Shown here in pieces: positions 51,977 to 61,516 of a stretch of 64,000 nucleotides of DNA. How positions within the stretch are numbered: the stretch's first letter is position 1; the number at the start of each line of letters is the position of its first letter. Under the pieces are notes generated by a model that saw nothing but the letters and a program-made list of their open reading frames with translations, had not been told where the DNA came from and searched no databases. The translations under genes and the position numbers were made by a program. The stretch lies in contig UBPA01000009.1 in assembly GCA_900467185.1 (NCBI GenBank), positions 84,825 to 148,824 of the forward strand. The letters run 5' to 3'. Source of the DNA: Hyphomicrobiales bacterium (GTDB lineage: Bacteria > Pseudomonadota > Alphaproteobacteria > Rhizobiales > Rhizobiaceae).

Positions 51977-52013
51977 GAAAACGGCGGGACGAAAGTTCCG
52001 CCGTTTTCGTTTG
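51977..52013 (+). terminator. Terminator after the helicase gene
   Basis: GAAAACGGCGG (51977-51987) pairs with CCGCCGTTTTC (51998-52008), an 11-bp stem with a 10-base loop, followed by GTTTGT. It starts 22 bases past the stop. Confidence 0.85.
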
Positions 52014-52249
52014 TACGGCGGCGATCGCATCGAAAGGCAGGTGCTCAGTCGATAAGCAGTTGCGAAGATAATGTGCGAAAAATGGACGACTCCACCCAAA
52101 ACCCGTCTTGCCATTCTGCACCCGAAAACCATGTCACCCCCTGAGGGGACAGCCAGAACGGGAGAAAATTTCTTTCTGTCTGAAACGAGCATGCTTCTTG
52201 CATTGCCGAAGCGCTTGTAATCAAATGGCTTAAAAAGGGGACCAGGCCG

Positions 52250-53659
52250 TTGGCATTCGATGAAATGATGAATGCGGACAACACTCCGCGACCGCCTTAC
52301 ACGACATACAACGAGTGGTATGCCAACCAGGACAGAGCCCGCCTGATCGCCAAGTCCAAAGAGGCCGAGAACATCTTTCGCAAGACCGGCATCACCTTTG
52401 CGGTGTATGGCCACGCCGACAGCGCCGAGAAGCTGATCCCCTTCGATCTCATTCCGCGCATCATCTCCGCGCGGGAATGGCGCCGCCTCGCGCAGGGCAT
52501 CGAGCAGCGGGTGCTCGCGCTCAACGCCTTTCTGGACGACATCTACCACAAGCAGGAAATCATCAAGGCGGGCCGCATTCCGCGCGAGCTGATCGAGAAG
52601 AACGACGCCTTTCTGCCGCAGATGGTCGGCATGCGCCCACCGGGCGGGGTCTACACCCACATCGTCGGCACCGATATCGTGCGGACCGGCGAAGACCAGT
52701 TCTACGTTCTCGAAGATAACGCCCGCACCCCGTCGGGCGTCAGCTACATGCTCGAAAACCGCGAAACCATGATGCAGATGTTCCCCGAGCTGTTCTACCA
52801 GAACCGCGTTCAGCCGGTGGAGAACTACCCCTATCTGCTGCGTCATTCGCTGGCGGCGGTCGCCCCTCCCGGTTGCGAAGGCAAGCCGCGCGTCGCCGTC
52901 CTCACCCCGGGCATCTACAATTCCGCCTATTACGAACACGCCTTCCTCGCGGATATGATGGGCGTCGAGCTGGTCGAGGGCTCGGACCTGCGCGTCATCG
53001 ACGGCAAGGTGCGGATGCGCACCACCCGCGGCTACGAGGCGATCGACGTGCTCTATCGCCGCGTGGATGACGACTATCTCGATCCCCTGACCTTCAAGCC
53101 GGAATCCGCGCTCGGCATTCCCGGCATCATGGATGTCTACCGCGCCGGCAACATCACGATCGCCAACGCCCCCGGCACCGGCATTTGCGACGACAAGGCG
53201 ATCTACTCCTACATGCCCGAGATCGTGGAGTTCTACACCGGTCGCAAGGCGCTGCTCGAAAACGTGCCCACATGGCGCTGTTCGGAGCCGTCGAGCCTGC
53301 AATACGTGCTCGACAACCTCGCCGACCTCGTCGTCAAGGAGGTTCACGGGTCCGGCGGCTACGGCATGCTGGTCGGCCCGACGGCCTCCAAGAAGGAACG
53401 TGCGCTGTTTGCCGACAAGCTGAAGGCACGTCCGAGCAATTACATCGCCCAGCCGACCCTCTCCCTCTCGACCGTACCGATCATGGTCAACAAGGGCATC
53501 GCGCCGCGCCATGTCGATCTGCGGCCCTACGTGCTGGTGTCCGACAAGGTGCAGATCATTCCCGGCGGCTTGACCCGCGTGGCCCTGAAGGCCGGCTCTC
53601 TGGTGGTGAATTCCAGCCAGGGTGGCGGCACGAAGGACACTTGGGTACTGGAGGACTGA
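52250..53659 (+). CDS. Circularly permuted ATP-grasp type 2 protein
   Basis: The 469-residue predicted amide/peptide ligase is of the CP-ATP-grasp group. 'YVLEDNARTPSGVSYMLENR' and 'VVKEVHGSGGYGMLVGP' are the ATP-binding blocks in permuted order, and 'ILTPGIYNSAYYEHAFLA'-like and 'PHVDLRPYVL'-like segments follow the family (as seen: 'VLTPGIYNSAYYEHAFL', 'RHVDLRPYVLVSD'). The TTG start is supported by AGGGGA upstream and by the conserved MAFDEM N-terminus. It heads a three-gene unit with an alpha-E protein and a transglutaminase. Its substrate is unknown. Confidence 0.9.
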   Translation: MAFDEMMNADNTPRPPYTTYNEWYANQDRARLIAKSKEAENIFRKTGITFAVYGHADSAEKLIPFDLIPRIISAREWRRLAQGIEQRVLALNAFLDDIYHKQEIIKAGRIPRELIEKNDAFLPQMVGMRPPGGVYTHIVGTDIVRTGEDQFYVLEDNARTPSGVSYMLENRETMMQMFPELFYQNRVQPVENYPYLLRHSLAAVAPPGCEGKPRVAVLTPGIYNSAYYEHAFLADMMGVELVEGSDLRVIDGKVRMRTTRGYEAIDVLYRRVDDDYLDPLTFKPESALGIPGIMDVYRAGNITIANAPGTGICDDKAIYSYMPEIVEFYTGRKALLENVPTWRCSEPSSLQYVLDNLADLVVKEVHGSGGYGMLVGPTASKKERALFADKLKARPSNYIAQPTLSLSTVPIMVNKGIAPRHVDLRPYVLVSDKVQIIPGGLTRVALKAGSLVVNSSQGGGTKDTWVLED

Positions 53660-53664
53660 TCGGC

Positions 53665-54603
53665 ATGCTTGGAAGAACCGCAAACGGCCTTTACTGGATG
53701 TTCCGCTATATCGAGCGGGCCGAAAACAGCGCCCGCCTGGTGGACGCCGGACTGCGCATGTCTCTCACCCGCTCCCACCTTGGCGAAGACAACTGGGAAA
53801 GCGTGCTGCAGAGCTCCGGTGTCATCGACATCTACGAGCAGCGCTACGAAAGCGCGACCAGCGCCGACGCCGTCGATTTCCTGCTGCGCGAGACGACCAA
53901 TCCCTCGAGCGTGCTGTCCTGCATCGAGACGGCCCGCAGCAATGCGCGCATGGTGCGCACCGCCCTGACGCGCGAGACATGGGAGGCCGTCAACGAATGT
54001 TATCTCGACCTCAAGTCCATGCTCGCGCGCCGGGTGAAGGCCGCCGATCTGCCGGAGGTCATCGACGCGATCAAGCGCAAGACGGGCCTCATCCGCGGTG
54101 CGTTTCACGGCACGATGCTGCGCAACGACCTCTTCAACTTCTCGCGCATCGGCACCTTCATCGAGCGCGCCGATAACACTGCCCGCATTCTCGACGTGAA
54201 ATACTACGTCCTCCTGCCCGCCGTGTCGCAGGTCGGCACAGCGATCGACAACGTGCAGTGGGAATCGATCCTGCGCTCGGTCTCGGCCCATCGCAGCTAT
54301 GGCTGGGTCTACGAGGCGGAATACAAGGCGGCCAATATCGCCGACTTCCTCATCCTCAATGGCCGCATGCCGCGGTCGCTTGCCTATTGCTACGACAAGA
54401 TCAACAGCAATCTCGGCTATCTAGAGCGGGAATACGGCGAACGGCACAGCGCGCATGAAACATCCGTAAACACGCTGAAATCGCTGCGGAACTGCTCGAT
54501 CAAGGACGTGATGGACCAGGGCCTGCACGAATATATCGAGACGTTCATCACCCAGAACAATCGTCTGAGCCAGGAAATCTCCGACGGCTACCGGTTCTAT
54601 TGA
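53665..54603 (+). CDS. Alpha-E domain protein
   Basis: This 312-residue all-helical protein of the alpha-E family begins 'MLGRTANGLYWMFRYIERAENSARL', which contains the conserved R-x-x-E-N-x-A-R pattern. A second related segment is 'FSRIGTFIERADNTARIL', suggesting an internal duplication. Family members always occur with CP-ATP-grasp and transglutaminase genes, and comparative genomics predicts a peptide-modifying complex. GGAGG precedes the ATG by 10 bases. It lies 5 bases after the ATP-grasp gene. Confidence 0.9.
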   Translation: MLGRTANGLYWMFRYIERAENSARLVDAGLRMSLTRSHLGEDNWESVLQSSGVIDIYEQRYESATSADAVDFLLRETTNPSSVLSCIETARSNARMVRTALTRETWEAVNECYLDLKSMLARRVKAADLPEVIDAIKRKTGLIRGAFHGTMLRNDLFNFSRIGTFIERADNTARILDVKYYVLLPAVSQVGTAIDNVQWESILRSVSAHRSYGWVYEAEYKAANIADFLILNGRMPRSLAYCYDKINSNLGYLEREYGERHSAHETSVNTLKSLRNCSIKDVMDQGLHEYIETFITQNNRLSQEISDGYRFY

Positions 54604-54622
54604 CCAAGGACGGACCAGGCGC

Positions 54623-55441
54623 ATGCGACTGAAAATCACCCATACGACCGAATACAGCTATGCGGAGCCGGTCAGCTACTCGCTGCAGCGACTCCGTCTC
54701 ACGCCCTTCACGGAGCCGGGACAGACCGTTCTGAACTGGGAGACCTCGGTGGAAGGCGCCAAGGTGGAGGTCGGCTACGAGGATCATTTCGCCAACCGCG
54801 TGACCCTCGTCAGCGTCATGGGAGACCAGATCCGCATGCGCATCGTCGCCAGCGGCGAGATCGAGACGCAGGACCGCGCCGGCGTGTTCGGCCCCCACCA
54901 GTCCTACATCCCGCTCTGGCTCTTCCAGCGTGACACGCCGCTGACCAAGCGGACGAAGCAGATCCGCGATCTGGCCAAGTCCCAGTCCGGCGATGGCGTG
55001 CTGGCGCAGATGCACAACCTCATGGGCGCCATCCACCAGGCTGTCGCCTTCGAGCCGGGATCGACGGGGACGGAGACGACGGCGGACGAGGCGCTGACGC
55101 GCGGCATCGGTGTCTGTCAGGATCACGCGCATATCTTCATCGCCTGCGCCCGCTCGGTCGGCCTCCCCGCCCGCTACGTCTCCGGCTACCTGATGATGGA
55201 CGACCGCATCGAGCAGACGGCCACGCATGCCTGGGCCGAAGCCCACCTCCCCGGCCTCGGCTGGGTCGGCTTCGACGCGGCCAACGACGTCTGCCCCGAC
55301 GAACGCTACGTCCGCATCGCCACCGGCCTGGATTATCGAGATGCCGCCCCCATCTCCGGACTGGTCCACGGCGCCGCGAACGAGACGCTGACGGTGGCGC
55401 TGACGGTGGAGCAGCAGGGGCAGAGCCAGAGTCAGAGTTGA
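54623..55441 (+). CDS. Transglutaminase-like cysteine protease
   Basis: The 272-residue protein has an N-terminal bacterial transglutaminase-associated domain (about 1-80, 'ITHTTEYSYAEPVSYSLQ') and a papain-like core. The catalytic triad is visible as Cys in 'GIGVCQDHAHIF', His in 'ATHAWAEAHLPG' and Asp in 'GWVGFDAANDVCPD'. In this gene context such proteins are predicted to cleave or cross-link peptides made by the ATP-grasp partner. The C-terminus is Gln/Ser-rich. AAGGA precedes the ATG. Confidence 0.92.
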   Translation: MRLKITHTTEYSYAEPVSYSLQRLRLTPFTEPGQTVLNWETSVEGAKVEVGYEDHFANRVTLVSVMGDQIRMRIVASGEIETQDRAGVFGPHQSYIPLWLFQRDTPLTKRTKQIRDLAKSQSGDGVLAQMHNLMGAIHQAVAFEPGSTGTETTADEALTRGIGVCQDHAHIFIACARSVGLPARYVSGYLMMDDRIEQTATHAWAEAHLPGLGWVGFDAANDVCPDERYVRIATGLDYRDAAPISGLVHGAANETLTVALTVEQQGQSQSQS

Positions 55442-55507
55442 CGCGGAGAGCGTCGATGACCTCTCGGTCATCGTGTCGCCCCGATGGAGATCATGTGCGG
55501 CGAGGAT

Positions 55508-55918
55508 TTAGATTTGAGCCGGAACTGTTCTCAGATGCCCGGCTGCGCTATAGGCAAGAATAGCCTCATCTGCCGTCATGAGCGGGAGTTCATAGCAACG
55601 GGCGGTGGCGACGATCATGCGGTCGGCAGGATCTGCATGGAAGCTTCCGGGCAGGCTCACACTCTCGATCGCAATCCGACCGTTCAGTGGCGCGATCTCA
55701 ATGCCAGGCAATGTAATGACTTTGTCGATCCAGCGGCCAATGTCCATGCCGAGAACAAGGCGTACTTTTTTCACCAGCATCGCGATCTCCCACAGGCTGA
55801 TCGCAGCAATGAGAACACCTTCCTCTGCCGTCGCAGCATCGAGCAGCGTTCTCGCTTGGTGTTTCAGTTTCGGATCATCTTGTACGGCCCAGACAAGAAC
55901 ATGCGTGTCCAGGACCAT
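55508..55918 (-). CDS. vapC: PIN-domain toxin, VapC family
   Basis: The 136-residue PIN RNase reads 'MVLDTHVLVWAVQDDP' (first acidic residue), 'AISLWEIAMLVKKVRL' (Glu) and 'FHADPADRMIVATARCY' (DPADR..A motif). The ATG at 55918 overlaps the antitoxin stop by one base (TGATG). It belongs to the same Phd/PIN arrangement as the pair at the left end of the window but the sequences are clearly different. It sits directly downstream of the transglutaminase, on the opposite strand. Confidence 0.88.
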   Translation of the reverse strand: MVLDTHVLVWAVQDDPKLKHQARTLLDAATAEEGVLIAAISLWEIAMLVKKVRLVLGMDIGRWIDKVITLPGIEIAPLNGRIAIESVSLPGSFHADPADRMIVATARCYELPLMTADEAILAYSAAGHLRTVPAQI

Positions 55919-56163
55919 CAAGACTGCGCGTTCCAGTCTGCGGGCGAAGCAATCTGACCGTATGGATCGTCAAAGCCGTAATCAGGTGCCTTGAGGGCGC
56001 CAATCATGCTGCGATGTCGTTTCGGTCGGGCAAGCGGTGTCACCATCGCCACCGGCTCGCCACCCTTCGTGACGATCACGGGCTCCCCGTCATCCGTCAT
56101 GCGTTCGATGATCGTCATGCACGTCGCTTCGAATTCCACAGCCCCAACATGTCGAACGCTCAT
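55918..56163 (-). CDS. Phd/YefM-type antitoxin
   Basis: The 81-residue protein reads 'MSVRHVGAVEFEATCMTIIERM', with 'DGEPVIVTKGGEPVAMVTPL' (Phd/YefM fold) and a C-terminal tail 'DYGFDDPYGQIASPADWNAQS' expected to bind the PIN toxin. GGAGGT lies 5-6 bases before the ATG. It is coupled to the toxin through a one-base overlap. An open frame continues upstream but has no plausible start or ribosome site. Confidence 0.88.
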   Translation of the reverse strand: MSVRHVGAVEFEATCMTIIERMTDDGEPVIVTKGGEPVAMVTPLARPKRHRSMIGALKAPDYGFDDPYGQIASPADWNAQS

Positions 56164-56184
56164 GGCACACCTCCGAAAACACGT

Positions 56185-56212
56185 AAAAGATATGCCCTCC
56201 GCCAAGAGGGCA
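56185..56212 (-). terminator. Terminator after gguC
   Basis: On the minus strand TGCCCTC and GAGGGCA arms (56206-56212 and 56193-56199) form a 7-bp stem with a 6-base loop, followed by ATCTTTT. It lies 8 bases past the gguC stop. Confidence 0.6.
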
Positions 56213-56219
56213 CAAGACC

Positions 56220-57212
56220 TCACAGCACCCCCACCGCCACCGCCTCCTCGGCCCCGACCACCAGCCGGTTCCGCAACGGCAGTCCGAACCCCGCCGCCTC
56301 CATCTCGAACACATCGCCCGCCTGCGTCAGCACGCCATCCCCGAACGACAGCGTCGCCGTGCCGAACATATGCACGTGGACATCCCCGGGCGCGCGGAAG
56401 AGACCGTACTTGAAGTGATGATATTCGAGATTGGCAAAGCTGTGGGACATGTTGGCTTCCCCGGAGAGAAAAGGCTTCTCCCAGAGCACCGTGCCGTCGC
56501 GCAGGATGCGGGATGTCCCACGGATGTCCTGCGGGGCAAGGCCGATGCGGATCTCCGGGCCGAAGCTCGCCGGGCGGAGCTTGGAATGCGCGAGGAAGAG
56601 ATAGTTGACCCGCTCGGTGACATGGTCGGAAAACTCGTTGGCGACCGCAAAGCCGAGCCGGAAGGGCTGGCCATTGTCGGCAATGACGTAGATGCCGGCC
56701 ATCTCTGGCTCCTCGCCGCCGTCCTGCGCGAACGCGGGTGAGACGAGATCGCCGCCGGGTGCCGCGAGCTGCAGTCCATTGCCCTTGTAGAACCATTCCG
56801 GCTGCACGCCCGTCTCGCCCGGTTTCGGCTTGCCGCCGTCGAGACCCATTCGAAACATCTTCATGGAATCCGTCATCACGCCCTCATCGGCCGTCGCGGC
56901 GGCATGCATCGCATCGCGGGTTGCGGCGGAGCCGAGATGGGTCAGACCCGTGCCCGTCAGGTGAAGATGCGCCGGATCGGGATGGGTGATCGGCGGCAGG
57001 AAACGGCCGTCCGCATCGGCGGCCTGAAGGTCGATCACGCCGCCAAGGCCCCGCGCCAGCACGACGTCGGCAAGCACCCGGCCGGCGTTGGCCGCTTCCA
57101 GCGCAAGATCATAGACGCTCCGTGCGCCGCGGACGGCGCGGGCCGGTTCGCCCTCCTCCCGGACCGCAACCGTGATCGAGCCGTCCGCGTTGCGGATCTG
57201 CGACATCAGCAT
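56220..57212 (-). CDS. gguC: GguC/AraD1-family protein (FAH-like)
   Basis: The 330-residue protein is of the fumarylacetoacetate-hydrolase-like GguC (AraD1) family. It has 'PEWFYKGNGLQLAAPG', 'EPEMAGIYVIADNG' (acidic metal-ligand region) and 'FANLEYHHFKYGLFRAPGDVHVHMFG'. GguC is the third gene of the Agrobacterium chvE-gguABC operon; relatives act on keto-deoxy sugar acids, so a sugar-acid dehydratase or aldolase role is likely. GGAGAG lies 7 bases before the ATG. A hairpin separates it from gguB. Confidence 0.88.
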   Translation of the reverse strand: MLMSQIRNADGSITVAVREEGEPARAVRGARSVYDLALEAANAGRVLADVVLARGLGGVIDLQAADADGRFLPPITHPDPAHLHLTGTGLTHLGSAATRDAMHAAATADEGVMTDSMKMFRMGLDGGKPKPGETGVQPEWFYKGNGLQLAAPGGDLVSPAFAQDGGEEPEMAGIYVIADNGQPFRLGFAVANEFSDHVTERVNYLFLAHSKLRPASFGPEIRIGLAPQDIRGTSRILRDGTVLWEKPFLSGEANMSHSFANLEYHHFKYGLFRAPGDVHVHMFGTATLSFGDGVLTQAGDVFEMEAAGFGLPLRNRLVVGAEEAVAVGVL

Positions 57213-57239
57213 GCTGTTCTCTCCCTTTTAAAATACGAA

Positions 57240-57270
57240 CGCCGCCATCTGAGCGTGTCAGACGGCGGCG
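57240..57270 (-). terminator. Hairpin between gguB and gguC
   Basis: CGCCGCC-TCTGA arms (57240-57252) pair with TCAGA-GGCGGCG (57258-57270) with one mismatch and a 5-base loop. On the minus strand it is followed by TTCGTATTTT. It may attenuate or process the ggu message before gguC. Confidence 0.65.
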
Positions 57271-57308
57271 TGATCTCGAACGGCTGGCGTAACCCTTTCG
57301 GGCGACGA

Positions 57309-58517
57309 TCAGCCCTTGTTCTTGTTGTAGACGTCGAAGAACACGGCGGCGAGCAGCACCAGGCCCTTGACGAGCTGCTGGTAGTCGATGCCGAGGCCCA
57401 TGATCGACATGCCATTGTTCATGACGCCCATGATGAACGCGCCGATGACCGCACCGGTGATCTTGCCGACGCCGCCGGAGGCCGAGGCACCGCCGATGAA
57501 GCAGGCCGCGATGACGTCGAGCTCGAAGCCGACGCCGGCCTTGGGCGTTGCCGAGTTCAGGCGGGCCGCGATGATCATGCCGGCGAGCGCTGCCAGCACG
57601 CCCATGTTGACGAAGGTCAGGAAGGTCAGGCGCTCGGTGTTGATGCCCGAGAGCTTCGCCGCCTTCTCGTTACCGCCCATGGCATAGATGCGGCGGCCGA
57701 TGGTCGAGCGCGTGGTGATGAAGGTGTAGAGCGCGATGAGCAGCGCCATGACGATCAGCACGTTCGGGAAACCGCGATAGGTCGACAGCTGGAAGCCGAG
57801 GAAGATCGCGACGACGCCGATGATGGCCATCTGAATGGCGAAGAACACGAAGGGCTCGTTCTCCGTACCGTGCTTGTCGTTGTTGCTGCGGTCCTTCATG
57901 CCGAAATAGACGGCGAGCCCGACGAGGACGATGACGGCGACCAGCGCGAACAGGTTGGTGACGATGGCCGGGTTGGGGTTCGCGAACCAGAGCACGTCGG
58001 GCACGAAGCCGGTCGACAGAACCTGGAATTCCTTGGGGAACGGACCGATCGGGCGGTTCTGGAGGATCAGGTAGGTCAGGCCGCGGAACACGAGCATGCC
58101 GGCCAGCGTCACGATAAAGGACGGGATCTTCTGATAGGCGACCCAATATCCCTGCGCCGCGCCCACGAGACCGCCGAGCACGAGGCAAAGCGGCACGACG
58201 AGCGAATAGTGAATGCCCCATTTCACCATCATCACGGCCGACAGGCCGCCGGTAAAGGCGACGATGGACCCGACCGAGAGGTCGATATGGCCGGCGACGA
58301 TGATCAGCAGCATGCCCAGCGCCATGATGACGATGAACGAGTTCTGCAGGATCAGGTTGGTGATGTTGACGGGGCGGAACAGGACGCCGCCGGTGACGAA
58401 CTGGAAGAACAACATGATGACGACGAGCGCGACCAGAAGGCCGTATTCGCGGATGTTGGCTTTCAGATAGGCGCCGACAGACGGCTTGGCGGTTGGTGCG
58501 CTGGTTTCAAGGACCAT
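57309..58517 (-). CDS. gguB: Multiple-monosaccharide ABC transporter permease
   Basis: The 402-residue inner-membrane permease is of the ribose/xylose type (BPD_transp_2), with about ten hydrophobic segments. 'GHIDLSVGSIVAFTGGLSAV' and 'AARLNSATPKAGVGFELDVIAACFIGG' (read as A.ARLNSATPKAG..ELDVIAA) are characteristic. It pairs with GguA and ChvE for uptake of galactose, glucose, arabinose, xylose and other sugars. Its ATG overlaps the gguA stop by one base (TAATG). Confidence 0.94.
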   Translation of the reverse strand: MVLETSAPTAKPSVGAYLKANIREYGLLVALVVIMLFFQFVTGGVLFRPVNITNLILQNSFIVIMALGMLLIIVAGHIDLSVGSIVAFTGGLSAVMMVKWGIHYSLVVPLCLVLGGLVGAAQGYWVAYQKIPSFIVTLAGMLVFRGLTYLILQNRPIGPFPKEFQVLSTGFVPDVLWFANPNPAIVTNLFALVAVIVLVGLAVYFGMKDRSNNDKHGTENEPFVFFAIQMAIIGVVAIFLGFQLSTYRGFPNVLIVMALLIALYTFITTRSTIGRRIYAMGGNEKAAKLSGINTERLTFLTFVNMGVLAALAGMIIAARLNSATPKAGVGFELDVIAACFIGGASASGGVGKITGAVIGAFIMGVMNNGMSIMGLGIDYQQLVKGLVLLAAVFFDVYNKNKG

Positions 58518-60052
58518 TAGTGCTTCTCCCCGGAGCGCATGATGGCTCGCATGATGGATTCCTGGCTGGCTTCACCCTTGGGAAGTTCCGCGACGATACG
58601 ACCTTCGTTCATGACGTAGATCCGATCGCAGGTTCCCAGAAGCTCGGGCATCTCGGATGAGATCATGAGAATGCCTTTGCCCTCGGCGGCCAGCTGGTTG
58701 ATGATGGAATAGATTTCGTATTTCGCACCGACGTCGATGCCGCGTGTCGGCTCGTCGAGGATGAGGATTTCGGGATTGGTGAACAGCCACTTGGACAGCA
58801 CGACCTTCTGCTGGTTGCCGCCCGAGAGGTTGACCGTTTCCTGGTAGATCGAGTGCGAGCGGATGCGCAGGCGCTTGCGATAGTCGGTTGCGACCTCACG
58901 CTCGCGATGCCCATCGATCACGCCGCTGTTTGCGACGGCCGGCAGGTTGGCGAGCGTCGTGTTGTGCATGATGTTGTTGTTCAGCACCAGCCCCAGATGC
59001 TTGCGGTCCTCGGTGACGTAGGCAAGCCCCGCCTCGATCGCCTTCTGGATCGTGCTGACATCGACCGGCTTGCCGTGCATCAGCACGTCGCCGGTGATCT
59101 TGTGGCCCCAGGAACGGCCGAAGATGCTCATCGCCGTCTCGGTGCGCCCGGCGCCCATCAGCCCGGCAATGCCGACGACTTCGCCGGCGCGAACCGTGAA
59201 GTTCACGTCATGCAGGAACTGCCGGTCGCGGTGATGCTGGTGGTAGACGTTCCAGTTCTTCACTTCCAGAAGCGTGCTGCCGATCTTCGGCTCGCGCGGG
59301 GGATAGCGGTCGTCCATGTCGCGCCCGACCATGCCCTTGATGATCCGGTCTTCGCCGATATCCTCGTTGTGGCAGTCGAGCGTTTCCACCGTGCCGCCGT
59401 CGCGCAGGATGGTGATCTTGTCGGCGACCGTCTTGATCTCGTTCAGCTTGTGCGAAATGATGATCGAGGTCATGCCCTGCTTGCGGAATTCCATCAGCAG
59501 GTGAAGCAGAGCAGCCGAATCCGTCTCGTTGAGCGACGCGGTCGGCTCGTCGAGGATCAGCAGGCGCACCTTCTTCGACAGCGCCTTGGCGATTTCCACC
59601 AGCTGCTGCTTGCCGACCCCGATATCGGTGATCAGCGTTGCGGGCGACTCCTTCAGGCCGACCTTGGCCAGAAGCTCGCGCGTGCGCGCGAATGTTTCCT
59701 TCCAGTCGATGACGCCCTTGGTCGCCACCTCGTTGCCGAGGAAGATGTTTTCCCCGATCGAGAGCAGCGGAACGAGCGCCAGTTCCTGGTGGATGATGAT
59801 GATGCCGAGATGCTCGCTGTCCGAAATATCCTTGAACTGCCGCACCGAGCCGTCGAAAACGATGTCCCCGTCATAGCTGCCGGCGGGATAGACGCCGCTC
59901 AGCACCTTCATCAGGGTCGATTTGCCGGCACCGTTCTCGCCCACGAGCGCGTGGATCTCGCCCTCGCGAACCTTGAGATTGACGTTGTCGAGCGCTTTCA
60001 CGCCGGGAAACGTCTTGGTGATGCCCCGCATTTCGAGAATGTATTTGTCCAT
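58517..60052 (-). CDS. gguA: Multiple-monosaccharide ABC transporter ATPase
   Basis: The 511-residue protein has two tandem ATPase halves, as in the MglA/RbsA family. The first has Walker A '[16 protein letters not shown]' and Walker B '[13 protein letters not shown]'. The second has the usual degenerate Walker A '[12 protein letters not shown]' with '[16 protein letters not shown]' and '[20 protein letters not shown]'. It energises sugar uptake through GguB. A terminator-like hairpin lies between chvE and this gene. Confidence 0.95.
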   Translation of the reverse strand: MDKYILEMRGITKTFPGVKALDNVNLKVREGEIHALVGENGAGKSTLMKVLSGVYPAGSYDGDIVFDGSVRQFKDISDSEHLGIIIIHQELALVPLLSIGENIFLGNEVATKGVIDWKETFARTRELLAKVGLKESPATLITDIGVGKQQLVEIAKALSKKVRLLILDEPTASLNETDSAALLHLLMEFRKQGMTSIIISHKLNEIKTVADKITILRDGGTVETLDCHNEDIGEDRIIKGMVGRDMDDRYPPREPKIGSTLLEVKNWNVYHQHHRDRQFLHDVNFTVRAGEVVGIAGLMGAGRTETAMSIFGRSWGHKITGDVLMHGKPVDVSTIQKAIEAGLAYVTEDRKHLGLVLNNNIMHNTTLANLPAVANSGVIDGHREREVATDYRKRLRIRSHSIYQETVNLSGGNQQKVVLSKWLFTNPEILILDEPTRGIDVGAKYEIYSIINQLAAEGKGILMISSEMPELLGTCDRIYVMNEGRIVAELPKGEASQESIMRAIMRSGEKH

Positions 60053-60123
60053 GTCAGGCGTTCCAGTGGCCGTCCGTCGTTTGATGAGGTGGGACCGGCC
60101 GGGGGTCAGGCTCCTCATATGCC

Positions 60124-60153
60124 AAAAGGGTCCGCGACTGGTATCGCGGACCC
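60124..60153 (-). terminator. Terminator/attenuator between chvE and gguA
   Basis: GGGTCCGCG (60128-60136) and CGCGGACCC (60145-60153) form a perfect 9-bp stem with an 8-base loop, followed on the minus strand by TTTT (60124-60127). It lies 17 bases past the chvE stop. Confidence 0.85.
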
Positions 60154-60170
60154 CATGATAGCGTGATCGC

Positions 60171-61238
60171 TTAGTTGTCGATCTGCTCGGCTGTGTAGTA
60201 GCCGGCGCCGACCAGAACGTCCTTGGCATTGGTCTTGTCGACGGCAACCGGCTTCAGCAGGTAGGCCGGAACGACCTTGACGCCGTTGTCGTAGGTCTTG
60301 GTGTCGTTGATCTGGGGCTCCTTGCCGCTGATCACGGCATCGACCATGCCAACGGTAACCTTGGCCAGTTCGCGCGTGTCCTTGAAGATCGTGGAGTACT
60401 GTTCGCCAGCCATGATCGACTTGACCGACGGCAGTTCGGCGTCCTGGCCGGTGACGATCGGCATCGGCATGTCGCCGGAGCCGTAGCCAACGCCCTTCAG
60501 GGCCGAGATGATGCCGATCGAGAGACCGTCATAGGGGGAGAGAACGCCGTCGACCTTCGCGTCGGTGTAGGTCGAGGACAGCAGGTTTTCCATGCGGGCC
60601 TGTGCAACGGCACCGTCCCAACGCAGCGTGCCGACCTGTTCCATGCCCATCTGGCCGGACTTGACGACGATCTTCTTGGCGTCGATCAGCGGCTGGAGAA
60701 CGGACATCGCGCCATCGTAGAAGAAGAAGGCGTTGTTGTCGTCCGGCGAACCGCCGAAGAGTTCGACGTTCTTCGGCTCGGTCGCGCCGTCCAGCTTCAG
60801 GCCGTTGACGAGCGTCGTTGCCTGGAGAACGCCGACCTGGAAGTTGTCGAACGTCGCGTAGTAGTCGACGTTGCCGCTGTCGCGGATCAGGCGGTCGTAG
60901 GCGATGACCTTGACGCCGGCGTCATGCGCCTTGGCGAGAATGTCGGAGAGCGTCGTGCCGTCGATGGCGCCGATGACGAGAACCTTGGCACCCTTGGTGA
61001 CCATGTTTTCGATCTGGGCGAGCTGGTTCGGGATATCGTCGTCGGCAAACTGCAGGTCTGCCGTGTAGCCGGCTTCCTTGAACAGCTTTTCCATGGTCTC
61101 GCCGTCCGAGATCCAGCGGGTCGAGGTCTTGGTCGGCATGGAAATGCCAACGGTGCCCTTGTCCTGCGCGAAAGCCGGGAATGCGAAGGACGCGACGCCG
61201 ATGGCGGCAGCGGCCAGAAGTGATGTAACCAATTTCAT
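60171..61238 (-). CDS. chvE: Multiple-monosaccharide-binding periplasmic protein
   Basis: The 355-residue sugar-binding protein has a signal peptide ending AFAQD (about residue 25). '[18 protein letters not shown]', '[15 protein letters not shown]' and '[20 protein letters not shown]'-type segments (as '[15 protein letters not shown]') match Agrobacterium ChvE, which binds aldose monosaccharides for uptake. In Agrobacterium ChvE also presents sugars to VirA and to chemotaxis; no vir genes are in this window. GGGAGAG precedes the ATG. Its terminator suggests excess over GguAB. Confidence 0.95.
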   Translation of the reverse strand: MKLVTSLLAAAAIGVASFAFPAFAQDKGTVGISMPTKTSTRWISDGETMEKLFKEAGYTADLQFADDDIPNQLAQIENMVTKGAKVLVIGAIDGTTLSDILAKAHDAGVKVIAYDRLIRDSGNVDYYATFDNFQVGVLQATTLVNGLKLDGATEPKNVELFGGSPDDNNAFFFYDGAMSVLQPLIDAKKIVVKSGQMGMEQVGTLRWDGAVAQARMENLLSSTYTDAKVDGVLSPYDGLSIGIISALKGVGYGSGDMPMPIVTGQDAELPSVKSIMAGEQYSTIFKDTRELAKVTVGMVDAVISGKEPQINDTKTYDNGVKVVPAYLLKPVAVDKTNAKDVLVGAGYYTAEQIDN

Positions 61239-61516
61239 AAGGTCTCTCCCTGGAGTGTTGACCGCGCCGGCCTGGAGCCGTCGCGATATGTGCGGCGCTG
61301 GACGCACCCGGAACGTCGTTCCAGGGTGGAGGGAAAATGGATGAAGAAATCCCCCCGGCTTTAACCTCCGCAAGCGCCGGCGCACATGCCGGCAAACTGG
61401 AATCAAACTCCATAACTGTCAAATACAATATTCGTGTAGGCGCATATTTTTTTTGGTATAATAAACGAAAAGAATGTGATTTTTAATGGACAGGGGAGCT
61501 GGGAGGGTGATGGCCT
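61239..61516. promoter_or_regulatory. Divergent chvE/gbpR control region
   Basis: The 278-base region is AT-rich at 61410-61490. It holds TTGACA on the minus strand (61417-61422) and a palindrome GGAACG-T-CGTTCC (61310-61322) within what would be the chvE leader. By analogy GbpR binds here and controls chvE according to sugar; the exact LysR box cannot be fixed by eye. Confidence 0.6.
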
